Shown: positions 1 to 9,990 of the stretch, piece after piece | Position numbering within the stretch: position 1 is the stretch's first letter | Layout of the letters: every line of letters starts with the position of its first letter | Assembly (NCBI RefSeq): GCF_028858725.1 | Contig: NC_084776.1 | Span: 496,001 to 560,000, forward strand | Length of the DNA stretch: 64,000 nucleotides | Reading direction: 5' to 3' | Origin: Colius striatus | Lineage: Eukaryota > Chordata > Aves > Coliiformes > Coliidae | The notes under the pieces: model-generated | Told to the model about the DNA's origin: nothing | Databases searched by the model: none | Seen by the model: only the letters and a program-made list of their open reading frames with translations | Translations under genes and position numbers: made by a program

Positions 1-1001
1 ATGGGCCATCCCGCTGCGCCCCGCGCCCGTCCGGCTCGGCTCACGGCCCTACCACGGCGAGCGCCGGCGTCAGGCAGCCCCGCACCGCCGGCACCTCGAC
101 CCCCGCGGCCCCCCGGGAGCTGCCGGCGCTCGGCAGCGCTGCGCTGCGGCGCCTGGGGCGGGCGGCAGCGCGGGGCTGAGCCCGCGGCAGGAAGGAAGGA
201 AAGTTGGCGGCGGAGGCACGGAGCAGCCTCCGCAGAGCAGCGGCGGGGGCTCGCACCGGCCCCGGAGCCCGCCCGCCGCTCCGGGACAGGGCCGCGGCCG
301 GCCCGGACCGTGGGAGCGTCCGAGCGGCCCCCGGCCGCGGCACCGGCGGCTCGGGAAGGGCGCGGTGGGCTCGTAGCCCCGGGGCGGGCGCCGCCGCCGC
401 TTCCCGCCCCTACAGCAGCCGCGGCGAGCTCCGCCCGGCACGGGGTGAGGACACCGGAGCACGGACGGTTTGCCAGCGCCGTCCCGGGACCAGAGTGGCT
501 CCCGCGCCGGCTCCTTCCTCCCCTCCCTCTTCCTCGCCCCGCCCGCGCCCCGCTCCCGGCCCGACCCCGTCCCAGCACGGGGGCCCCTCGCACGCCCGGT
601 ACCAGGAACCGCCGCGTCGCGCCCCGGGGCTGCCGCCGCCGCCGAGCACGAGGCAAGCGCGGCGCCCCGGGCCGGGCCCCAGCGCAGAGGGCGGGGAGCA
701 GGGCACCCGCACAGCCCGTCGCTCCCGCCACCGACCGCGCCCACCGCGCTCACCGGGCCCCGCCACCGGCGGGAGGCGTCGGGAACCGTCCGGCGCTGCC
801 CCGTCCCCGCAGCCGCGGCACCGGGAGGGACGGGGCGGTGCGGCTGCAGGGCTGTGGAACGGAGCCGGTCCCTCCAGCCCGAGCACGGCTCGCTCCGCCC
901 CCGCCCCCTGCTCCTACCCCTGCCTAGCCCATCCCGGCCCATCCCTCTCCGGGGCGGTGTCGCGCAGAAGCAGCAGCGACCGCGGCGGCGGCTGCGGCGC
1001 G
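1..1001 (+). promoter_or_regulatory. SYNGR2: CpG island, promoter and 5' UTR of SYNGR2
   Basis: The first kilobase is extremely GC- and CpG-rich, with many GC-box-like GGGCGG/CCGCCC runs and no TATA box that I can see. It ends directly at the SYNGR2 start codon at 1002, so it should contain the transcription start and the 5' UTR. Long open frames run through it on both strands, but they are what high GC content produces and resemble no protein family. The exact start of transcription cannot be read from the sequence. Confidence 0.7.
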
Positions 1002-2363
1002 ATGGAGGGCGGCGGCGCGTACGGGGCGGCCAAGGCCGGCGGCCCTTTCGACCTGGGCCGGTTCCTGCAGCAGCCGCAGGTCCTGGCGCGGATCGCCAGC
1101 GCGGTGAGTCCGGCCGGGGCGGGACGGGGCCACTCCGGGCTCGGCTCCGCCGGGCCCGGCCTCCCCCCGCGCTGCCTCTCTCGCGGCACAGCGTTCCCTT
1201 CCCTCCCGCCCGCCGGCTCCGGGCTCCCCCGACCCGGCTTCCCCGTCCTAACAGCTCGCCCCAGGGCCCGCTTGGCCCGGCCGTCCCCTGCCCTGCCCCG
1301 GCACAGCTGCGGAGCGGGCGCTCAGCCCAGCCCCGGCCGGTGCCCCGGGCCTGGCGGGACCTCACGGCCCCGGTGCTGCCCGCCGGACACCCGCTTCCTC
1401 CTCTGCAGGTCTTCGCCCTGGTCGTCTTCTCCTGCCTGATCGGGGAAGGCTACAGCAACTCGCCCATTTCCTCCGAGCTCTTCTGCATCTTCAACCGCAA
1501 CGAGGACGCCTGCCGCTACGGCATCGGCATCGGCGTCCTCGCCTTCCTCGCCTGCATCTTCTTCTTCATGGTGGACATCTACTTCCCCCAGATCAGCAAC
1601 ACCACCAACCGCAAGTACCTGGTCCTGGCGGATCTCGGCTTCTCAGGTAGCAGCAGCCACAGGGCAGGGCTGCGCCGTCCGCCCCTGCCACAATGGCTGC
1701 CCTTGTCCCGTGACGTGTCTGCCGGTGCCTGGCAAAGGGAGCAGCTCCGTGCTGGCTCGCTGCCCGCGGGCCATGCGCTGCTGCTGGACGCGCTCCAAGG
1801 AGCCGCAGGGAGCCGCGCTGGCCTCGGCCTCCCCTCCGTGGCAGCGGCAGCGCGGTGGGAGCAGGGTTGGGCCTGGGGACCTGCCTGGCCGCGGCCGCGG
1901 CCCCTCACGCCGCCTTCCCTCACGCAGGTCTCTGGACGTTCCTCTGGTTCATTGGCTTTTGTTTCCTGACTAACCAGTGGACGCTGGCTGAGCCTGTGCT
2001 GATCGGGGCTGACTCGGCCCGTGCCGCCATCACCTTCAGCTTCTTCTCCATCTTCTCCTGGGTGAGTGAAGCCGCAGCAGAGCCCGGCCCTGCCCCACTG
2101 GGGAGGGAGTGTGGACGGGCTCCCTGGGCCAGGCAGCCCTGACACTGGCCTCTTCTGCTCTCTAGGGCCTCCTGATTGCCTTTGCTTACAAGAGGTACAA
2201 AATGGGAGTGGAGGACTTTGATCACAGCTACGTCGACCCCACCCCAGAGGTCTCAACTCCGTACTCCAGCTACCCCAACATCAGCCACGACAGCTACCAG
2301 CAGCCGCCCTTCACCCAGACGGCAGAAGCCCCGGAGGGGTACCAGCCCCCGCCCGTGTACTGA
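1002..2363 (+). CDS. SYNGR2: Synaptogyrin-2, four exons
   Basis: Coding exons are 1002-1103, 1409-1646, 1928-2061 and 2166-2363, all with GT-AG introns and consistent phases, giving 223 residues against about 224 in mammals. The protein is a tetraspan MARVEL-family membrane protein of synaptic-like microvesicles and other transport vesicles. Visible features are the N-terminal FDLGRFLQQPQ stretch, a first membrane segment (VFALVVFSCLIGEGY), a luminal loop with the cysteines of FCIFNRNEDACRYG, further hydrophobic segments in exons 2-4, and a cytosolic tail rich in Tyr, Pro and Ser ending QPPPVY. The start was chosen because the ATG has G at -3 and +4 and matches the family N terminus. The gene lies tail-to-tail with TK1. 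SYNGR2 is preferred over SYNGR1/3 because of the TK1 neighbour and the widely expressed-type tail; paralogue choice is partly inference. Confidence 0.93.
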
Positions 2364-3226
2364 GCCCCTGCCCGGCGCCGGGCTCTGCCAGTGCGGTTTC
2401 TCTGCTGCGGGGTGGGCGGGGAGGGATCTGCCATGTGAATGGGGTGGGAGGGTGGTGGCTGCTTTGTGTGGAGGCCGCTGGGCCGTGGTGCTGGGCTGCA
2501 GGAGGGCTCTGGTCCCAGGGGTGGAGCTGAGCTCCCGCTGCTGGGATCCAGCGCTCGGTGTGCAGGGGCTGATGTGCGACTGCTGAGTGCAGCCCCACAG
2601 GTGTGGGGGCTGGCCTGGGGAGGCCCAGCTCCTGCCCTGGCTGTTGTGCCCTTGGCAGAGCAGTGGTGTGTGCAGTTTGCACCCCTGGCTCTGGCCTGGC
2701 CGTGCCCTGTGACTGCTGCCCCAGCCCATCCTGGCACCGCTGCCTTTCCAGCCCCACCGGCTGCAGCCCCTCAAGTGCCAGCTCGTGCTGCCGTAGCACA
2801 GCTTCCCGTGCCTTCCCTCAGCTGCTGCTGGGCGAGCTCGATGCCAAAGTCGTCTTCTTTTGACTGTAAACTCCTGTGCTGTGCCTTGCCCCAGCCTGCA
2901 CTAGAGCTGCCGCTGCTCGGATGATGCAGTTTGGGATCCACGGGAGCGTTGGGATCCCTCAGCAGGGCCTCTCCAGGTGTCTGAGGAAGGTCCTGGAGCC
3001 CTTTCGCTGCTGCCCTGGTGCTCAGCCTCAGCCCCTGGGTCAGCCCCCCATGCCAGGAGTGCACTGCCCTCTCCCATCCTGCCTGGTGCCCCCGCGGGTG
3101 CCGGCACCATCTGCCTGTCTCAGGGTGTTTCCTGCTGTGCCTGTTGCGAGGCTGCTCCCAGCAGCAGCATGTGGTGTGTGGCTGGTGCTGCTGTAGTTGT
3201 GTTTGTCACTGTAGAGATGGAATAAA
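2364..3226 (+). other. SYNGR2: SYNGR2 3' UTR with poly(A) signal
   Basis: There is no coding potential after the stop codon at 2361-2363. The first canonical AATAAA hexamer on this strand is at 3221-3226, followed by T- and G-rich sequence, so the mRNA probably ends about 20 bases further on. This gives a 3' UTR of roughly 0.87 kb. About 315 bases then separate this signal from the opposing TK1 poly(A) signal. Confidence 0.75.
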
Positions 3227-3541
3227 CTTTTTCACCTGCCCACCACGTGCCCTTCTTCAGGGGGGGCAGCAAAGGGGGTCCCTCCCTCTGAGGGAGCATC
3301 TGAGGGCAGGGAGTGGCAGAGCAGCCCCAGGCCCCTGCTGCAGCGCAAACAGCACACTCATGCTGGGGTCTATTTTTAGGCAAGTTCTCATCCTGCTCCT
3401 TGCAGAGCCTGGTTGGCAGAGCCCAGCTCCAACAGCGCCCCAGGGGCCACCCCTCTAGCACGGGCTGCTGCTGAGAGCCCTCCCTCTGCCCTGTCCAGAG
3501 CCATCTGGCATCAAAATATACACAGACTGTTTTATAAGTTA
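3227..3541. other. Spacer between convergent SYNGR2 and TK1 ends
   Basis: This stretch separates the two opposing poly(A) signals. I see no open exon, repeat or regulatory motif that stands out; it contains G-rich tracts (for example near 3259) of the sort found downstream of cleavage sites. Confidence 0.5.
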
Positions 3542-4642
3542 TTTATTAACTTAAGCCACAGCAGTGCTGCCCTCCTCCTCCCCAAGGGGAAAGCCCAGAC
3601 CTGGCACTCAGGTGCTTGTGAGTACAACTGTCATCACTGTGTGCAATGCAGAGGGCACAGGAGGCTGCAGAACAGCACTCTGGCAAGGAAGAATCAAAAT
3701 AGCCAACAACATTCTGGAAGCAAAATACAGGGAGGAAAAGCATCCTTGAGTCAGCTTACAGGAGAGGCAGAATCAACTCTGAGAATGCCTGGAAGCTTCA
3801 GGAGTGAGCAAGACTATGTGACTAGTGTGGAGAACCATGCACTCAAGGCAGCTGGATCTTCACAGAAGCTGTAGCCCAAACCTTTATAAATGAAGTCCTA
3901 AGCCTCCAAACCCTTTGCAGGTAACTAAGCACCGAAGTCGCAGCACCAAGCTTGGACCCAAGCAAAAACACCTTGACCAACTGCTGCTAGTCTGCTTGAC
4001 CTTCAAAAGCCAGGAGAAGCCTCTCACTGGGCCCTCAGCACAGCCTTCCCCTCCCCTTGTGCTACTTCAATGACCTCTACAACACATTTACAAGGGGAGC
4101 TGAGGGGCTGCTGCTGTTGTGTCAGCTGAAGCGTTGTGCCACAGCTCTGTGGCAGGGGAGGGGTTTTCTCTTCAGACTGCTTTAAAAAAGGAACTGGGTT
4201 TAAAATACTGAGTTACTGTACATTGTCTTAAGAAACCTGGAATTTAGCAACAAGTCACGAGAGAGAAGGAAATGGCTGTGTTCAGAGGCAAGGGCGGCTG
4301 TCCCCAGGGCCTGACAGGACACACAGAGCCCAGAGTAGGCCAGGCCTGCTGAGATACTTGTGTGGGGCTGTTTGAGAGGCAGCACCAGTACCCAAACCTC
4401 TCCCTTTTCTGTGTTCTGAGAGAGACTCACTTTTGGTCAGGCTCCTGCTCCAGCTTCCCCCTGCATCAGGTCCAGGTGAGCCTCTTCCTTGCTGGTGCTC
4501 AGCGCAGGGGAGCAGGGGCTGGGCAGGCACAGCTGAGGCATGGGACAGTTTTGCTAAAAGCAGAGGAAGCCTCACATGACATGTGGGAGCTGCAGCATTT
4601 CGCTTCCTTCCTCTTGTGTCTTCCCAGGCAGCAGCCCAGCAT
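3542..4642 (-). other. TK1: TK1 3' UTR with poly(A) signal
   Basis: On the minus strand AATAAA is at 3547-3542, about 1.1 kb downstream of the TK1 stop. The interval is less GC-rich than the coding exons and has no conserved open frame. I see no repeat in it. Confidence 0.7.
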
Positions 4643-6106
4643 TCAAGAAGCAAAGATCTTCCGGCAGACAGCCACGTCCAGCTGCTTCAGCCCCAGGGGC
4701 ACGTTCTCCTTGTTCTCTGAGCCAGGCTGCTGAGGCCGCTTGCGGAAGTAGCAGGCTCGGCACACAGAGTGGTACTTGTCTGCTCCTCCTATCACTTCAA
4801 CCTGGCAGGAAAGTCAGGAGAGTGACTCTGGAGAACACAGTTCCTCCAAGGAGATCCCTCCAGGCCAGCAGGACCCACAAAGGGAAGCCACTCGAGCTTT
4901 CAGTTTCAAGGGACCTCACCTCCCGCTCTGCTCCCAGCCTCTTTGTGTAGGAGGCCTCTCGGTAGCACTCCATGCACACGGCGTTCAGCTTCACCACACT
5001 CTCCGCCAGTGGCACCAGGTTCAGGATGCTCCCAAAGGCCTGTGCCAAGACAGCAGCAACAGTTCTGTTGGAGGGGTTCTATGAGAATCCCACAGCAGTT
5101 GCTGTGCTAAAATAAAAGAAACTGTGTTACCTTTCTCTGGAAAGTCCCATCAAGAGCAGCAACGATGACAGTTTTCCCAGCATTGGCCATCATCTCACAG
5201 AACTCCACAATGTCTGGGAACTAGAGGAGGTACAGAATCAGCATCAGGAGGAAGAAGGGGCAGCACTCTGCTCAGGATCCAGCAGCACAGGGCACAAAGA
5301 AAGTTAACAGCTGCTTGCAGGGACTGGGGGAAGCATCTGACTACAGGAGCACAGTCCCTCAGGATGGAGTTGCTCCAGAGTATTTCTTCCCAGCCCCTCC
5401 TATAGAGGATTCATCCCTTTATCTGCACAGGGTGCTCTGAAGAGACCACATCCTGCAGAGCTCTCTGGGACCAGCCCTGGCCATGCACTTACGAACTGTC
5501 CCTCGTCAATGCCGATGACAGCAGAGCTCAGCGCCTCCTGGTACACGTCCTTGAGGAGACAGGCTGGCAAGGCCTCCATCGTGTTCCTGCAGTGAGGGAG
5601 AACCAAGGGCTGAGCCAGGCTCAGCCCAGCTGCGGGGCCCTCGGGGTGGCTCCTCCCGCCGCGGGGACTCACCTGTCGTGTGTGGAGACGCCGGAGGCGC
5701 AGTACCGCGTGTCCTTGGAGTATTTCACCAGCAGGCACCGGTACTGCGCCAGCTGGAACCGCCGCACCCGCCGCATCAGCTCCGTGCTGCAACAGACGGC
5801 GTCAGCGGGCCCCGGGAACTCCCTCCCGGCCTCCCCAGCCGCCCGGACCACCCCCCCCCCGGGCCCACACCTGCCCGGGCCTACCTCTTCCCGGAGAACA
5901 TGGGCCCGAAGATCACCTGCGGGAGGAACCGCGAGGGTCAGGCGGCGGGAGCAGGGCCCGGCGGGGACCCCGCGGCTGCCGGCGCGGCAGCGGCACAGCT
6001 CCGCTGCAGCCCGGCGGCTCCCAGCCCCCACACCCGGTACCTGTATCTGGCCGCGCGGGCGGCTGGGCGAGCCGGGGTGCACCCCGGGCACCGTGAGGCA
6101 GCTCAT
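4643..6106 (-). CDS. TK1: Thymidine kinase 1 (cytosolic), seven exons
   Basis: Exons in transcript order are 6041-6106, 5885-5916, 5673-5786, 5493-5586, 5131-5220, 4920-5039 and 4643-4801; they sum to 675 bases, 224 residues, the length I recall for chicken TK1. The enzyme phosphorylates thymidine to dTMP in the cytosolic salvage pathway. Visible landmarks: the P-loop GPMFSGKST (residues 26-34), the catalytic/Walker B-type DEGQF, two zinc-binding cysteine pairs (CMEC at 154-157, CRAC at 186-189) and a KEN degron at 203-205 followed by VP. The KEN box is the signal by which APC/C-Cdh1 removes human TK1 at mitotic exit, so the same control is likely here. The C-terminal tail after the KEN box is shorter than in human. 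It is head-to-head with AFMID across 434 bases. Confidence 0.98.
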
Positions 6107-6249
6107 GGCGCGGCCGGCCGAACGGACTGAGCGCCCGCGCGCGCCGCTCCGCCGCGCCGGCCAATCCGGGGAGGCCTCGCGCCCACGCGCCGCCGCGCCG
6201 GCCAATCCACAGAGAGCTCGCGCCCAGGCGCCGGCCAATGGGGGCTCGG

Positions 6250-6257
6250 GCGCCAAA
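6250..6257 (-). promoter_or_regulatory. E2F-like site in the TK1/AFMID promoter
   Basis: The plus strand reads GCGCCAAA, which on the minus strand is TTTGGCGC, an exact match to the E2F consensus TTTSSCGC. It lies about 145 bases upstream of the TK1 ATG, in the transcription orientation of TK1. E2F control of TK1 at the G1/S transition is established in mammals; occupancy here is inferred. Confidence 0.6.
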
Positions 6258-6300
6258 ATTGTTCTCCGTCCCCGTCACGGCTCCCGGCCCCGCCCCGCCC

Positions 6301-6445
6301 GCCGCACAGCCAATCGCAGCGGGACGGCCCCGCCCCCCGGGCGGCCAATGGCTGCGCGCCGGGCCCTCCCCGGCCCCGCCCCACCAGCCGCACAGCCAAT
6401 CGCAGCGGGGCGGCCCCGCCCCCCGGGCGGCCAATGGGTACCCGC
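6301..6445. repeat. 86-bp tandem duplication carrying CCAAT and GC boxes
   Basis: The segment beginning GCCGCACAGCCAATCGCAGC at 6301 recurs, almost unchanged, at 6387, a period of 86 bases. Each copy holds two CCAAT boxes 35 bases apart around a GC-box core. A related shorter repeat (about 41-base period) carries the boxes at 6161 and 6202. The array looks like local amplification of a promoter module. Confidence 0.85.
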
Positions 6446-6540
6446 CGGCCCCGCCCCCCGCCCCGCCCCGCCCCCCGGAGCTCGGTGCCGCCCCGGCGCG
6501 GGGTCGCGGGCGCGGGGTCGCGGTGGGTCCGGAGCGCAGC

Positions 6541-9091
6541 ATGGGCGGGTGGCGGGACATGTCCGCGGAGGTAGGGCCCGCGGGACGGGCAGTGTGCGGG
6601 TCCCGCGCGGGCCGCGGGCCGAGGAGAGGAGCGTCCCCAGCCCCCGGGGGCCGCCGTCGCCCGGCGGAGCCGCACCGCAGCCCCTGTGCCTCGCCCGCAG
6701 GCGCTGGAGGAGCAGTACTCCCCTAGCCGCTGGTCCCCGCGCCTGGGCAGCGACGCCATCGTCCAGGCGCACCTCGAGGCGACGGCGGCAGGTGAGGGCG
6801 GCCGGAGCTGGGCGGCTGCGGCTCCGTGCCCCGGCCCCGCGGGCTGTGCCTCAGGCGCCGTGCCCGTCCCTCTTCCCGCAGGCACCCAGCAGGCCCGGGC
6901 CGAAGCGCGAACCTCCCTGCACGTCCCCTACGGCGACGGGGACCGGGAGAAGTTGGACATCTATTTTCCCGCGGACCCGGCTGGAAGTAGGTGTCGGGTG
7001 GGCGGTGGGGGCGGGCAGGGGCCGTGGCGCCCGCTCACCCTGGGCTCTGCTGCGCAGCCTTTCCCCTCCTGGTCTACATCCATGGTGGATATTGGCAGTG
7101 CCTGAGGTGAGCTGGGCTGCTGGTGAGGAGACCCCTTGGGAGGGGAGCCCCTTGCTCATCTTTCTCCCCTCCCCTTTTATGTCACCTGCACTTGATCAGG
7201 GTGCACCCCCTGGACACCCCAGCCCTGCAGCCCACCAGCTTCTGTTTTCCCCCCAGTAAAGATGAGTCGGGGTTCGCAGCCCTGCCACTGGTGTCGCGGG
7301 GCGTAGCGGTAGCGGCCGTGGGTTATGACACAGCCCCCACAGGTAGGTGCAGCCCGGCCTTGGCTGCTGCTGCCGGCGCCAGCCTGGCGCCCGCCTGACC
7401 CTGCCCTCTGCCCAGGACACATGGACGCCATGGTGCTGCAGGTGCGGCGCAGCGTCGCCTTCCTGGTGCAGCGGCACGCCGGGATCAGGTGGGCCACACA
7501 CAGCTCCCGGGGTCCCCTCGCCCCACCACTATGGCCACTGCCAGGCCTCCGAGGCAAAGCGTGTCCCGTGTCCCTCTGGGCAGTTTGATGCGTGGGGGTG
7601 GCTGTGGCAGCAGCAGGAGGGGCTGACTGAGCCCTGCACTGTGACAAAGGCTTCGCTGCCAGCACTGTGGCTGTGCTCTCTTGTCACTGAGCAAGGCGTC
7701 AGCCGATGGACTGGGAAACATCTCCAAGCTGCCACGTTCGGGCTGTGCTGTCACCTCCACACAGAGCTGGTGTCCTGAGGCCACACGCACTGCACCGTCA
7801 CCCCCTGCACCACCACCCCTGCACTGTCTCACTGCTCCCTCTCTCCAGGGGCATTTACCTGTGTGGACATTCAGCAGGGGCCCACCTGGCAGCCATGGTG
7901 TTGTCCACGGACTGGACGGAATATGGAGTGGCACCAGATATCAAAGGTGCTGAGTCTGGTGTGGGAACTGAAGGACTGGTGTCTGCACCTGGGATGAGGT
8001 GTCTCTGCTGCCCACACCAGGCTCTGGGGGCTGTAGAACTGAGGGAGATGAGTGGCCCCAGATGGCTGCAGCACAGAGGGTGCAGGATTTGGGGGTGCAC
8101 ATGTCCACTGGCGATGTGGGTGCAAAGGAGAGTTCTCAGGTGCATGGCTGTGAGAACAGCCAGAGCTGCAGAGCCTTACCCACCACTGCCTCTGTGTCCA
8201 GGAGCCGTGCTGGTGAGTGGCGTGTACGACCTCGAGCCCATCCTGCACACCTACGTGAATGATGAGCTGAACATGAGCCAGTGAGCCTGTGGGACAGCGG
8301 GAGGGAAAGGGCACAAGCAGCCTGTGGCCATCCTGCCTCCGCACCCTCTGCCAGGCTGGCACACAGCACAGGGACCCTGCAGGCAAAGATGGGGCTCCTG
8401 AGCTGCTGCTGCGGTGTCTCCCCAGGGAGGTTGCCCAGAGGAACAGCCCCATGCTGCACATCACCCCGGCAGCCATGGCCTGCCAGGTGCTCGTGGCTGT
8501 GGCCCAGCACGACTCCCCGGAGTTCCGCAGGCAGTCGCAGGAGTATGGGCAGGTGAGCTGTGGGCAGCGTCCTGCTTGGCCCTGCAGTGAGGCTGCTCCA
8601 GCCCTGCCAGCCTGGGATGAAGAGCTCACGTCCTGCATCAGAGCCATGTTTCTGCTGCATGTTGGTGGCTGCCAATGGCAGCAGTTCACAGGAGGATGCC
8701 AGTCCTTGAGAACTGTTCCTGCTGTCTGGTCTGGGGCAGATGGGAGTCAGGGTCCCTCCTGCCAGCACTGCTCCCTCCACAGGCCCTGCGTGCAGCTGGC
8801 TGGTCTGTTTCCTTGCTGGATCTTGCTGGTGTGGACCACTTTGACATCATTGAGAAGCTGTCAGAGGAGAGCTACGTCCTCACTCAGGTAGGGGAAGAGC
8901 TCCTACCCTCCCTTCGCGGAGCTCAGCTGAGCCCAGTAGCCCAGGACTGTGGTGAGAAGCTTCTGCACCCCAGGGTGGGTGCAGGCTGTGGGGATGGCTC
9001 TCATCTCCAGGAATGGAGGAGTGAGGCCAGGCACCATACGGGGTCTGCTTCCTCTTGCCAGGTGATTCTGAACATGATTTCAAGAGCCTGA
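6541..9091 (+). CDS. AFMID: Arylformamidase (kynurenine formamidase), eleven exons
   Basis: Exons: 6541-6570, 6701-6791, 6882-6986, 7058-7106, 7257-7342, 7416-7488, 7849-7946, 8202-8280, 8426-8552, 8783-8887, 9062-9091; total 873 bases, 290 residues (human about 303). The enzyme hydrolyses N-formylkynurenine to kynurenine and formate in tryptophan catabolism; it is cytosolic and nuclear. It is an alpha/beta hydrolase: oxyanion motif HGGYW at 84-88, nucleophile elbow GHSAG with Ser153, catalytic Asp233 in QHDSPEF and His265 in VDHFD. Exon 5 starts with KDESGF, matching the mammalian KDESAF. The start was chosen as the only ATG giving the conserved MSAE/ALEEQY junction; the N terminus is shorter than in human. 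All phases agree and no lesion is visible. Confidence 0.96.
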
Positions 9092-9606
9092 TGGTACATC
9101 AGGAGCAAACAGAGACGGGAACCACAGCCCTGCGTGGCAGCAGCAGCAGCTCGTGCTGTCCATGCTCCAGACGATGGGTCTCCTGCAGCACAGGGCAGCT
9201 GCTGCCCCAGACACCCCCTGTGCCACCCATCCCACAGCCAGGCCAGGGGGGTTTGCAGCAGGGGAGCACCATTTACCACAGACTCTCACCTGGTTTCCTT
9301 TGCTGCGATGGTCCTGCCCGTCTGGAGGCTGGCGGAGCTGGCAGGGCTCTGGGTGATGAAGCTTGTTCCCCGTTTCTTTGGCCAATATAAAGCAAAATAG
9401 GAATAACTGTTGCCTGGGTGTAACTTTGCCTCCAGGGGAGCGAGGGCAGTGCTAAGCCACCAAGCACACACTAGACATGGCTGCTTGAGAGAGAATCTCC
9501 TCTTCCAGCATGTCAGCTCAGGGCTGAGCTGCAACGACGTCCCTGCTGCAGTCAGGAGAGGAGCACACTTGGGAGAACACACCTTGCACTCTGCTGCCAG
9601 AACATA
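9092..9606. other. AFMID 3' UTR and convergent gap to THA1
   Basis: Only 515 bases separate the AFMID stop from the THA1 poly(A) signal. No canonical AATAAA occurs on the plus strand; the best candidate is the variant AATATA at 9384-9389 (overlapping TATAAA), followed by TG-rich sequence. There is no open frame of interest, and certainly no room here for BIRC5, which follows AFMID in human. Confidence 0.5.
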
Positions 9607-9990
9607 TTTATTGTGTGCCTTGACCCTTCCTCGGGGTCTGTGTCCCCAGAGCTATATCCTCACACACAGTGCATACAGGCCAGGCACAGCATGTGGCTTT
9701 TGGGGTGGGGGGTGCTTTCGGGTGCTGTCTGTGGGAGCAGAACATCCATAGAGGACTAGAGAGTGCTGCAAGGATGTGTTTGCTGGATGTGAGGCAGGGC
9801 TGCTGCCTCAGAGGGCTCTGCAGGGCAAGTGGGATGGGGTCTCCCGGGAGCTGAGCTTGCTGTGGTCCGCAGCTGCACATGGGGGTGGATGATGTGCTGC
9901 AGCCGGCTGAGAACACGCCTGGAGCACACAGTGGCTGGGAGCCCCTTTGCTGCTGCCTGGGAGGACTTGTCCCAGGGGCTGGGAGGATGC
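9607..9990 (-). other. THA1: THA1 3' UTR with poly(A) signal
   Basis: AATAAA on the minus strand at 9612-9607 lies about 380 bases downstream of the THA1 stop codon. The interval has no conserved open frame. Confidence 0.7.

Larger units (their letters stand above)
6107..6540. promoter_or_regulatory. Bidirectional TK1/AFMID promoter with seven CCAAT boxes
   Basis: The start codons of TK1 (6106, minus) and AFMID (6541, plus) are 434 bases apart. Between them are seven CCAAT pentamers, all on the plus strand: 6161, 6202, 6235, 6310, 6345, 6396 and 6431, which read as inverted ATTGG boxes from TK1. Several CCCCGCCCC GC boxes alternate with them, and no TATA box is apparent. Human TK1 is known for inverted CCAAT boxes bound by NF-Y and for G1/S control; sharing of the promoter with AFMID is also known in mammals. 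Two tandem duplications are visible inside (listed separately). Confidence 0.85.

Noticed and set aside
1-1365. Long open frames of 300-430 codons on both strands in the SYNGR2 CpG island
   Set aside because: Pro/Arg/Ala/Gly-only composition, open on both strands, no family resemblance; they arise from GC bias. The real exon begins at 1002.
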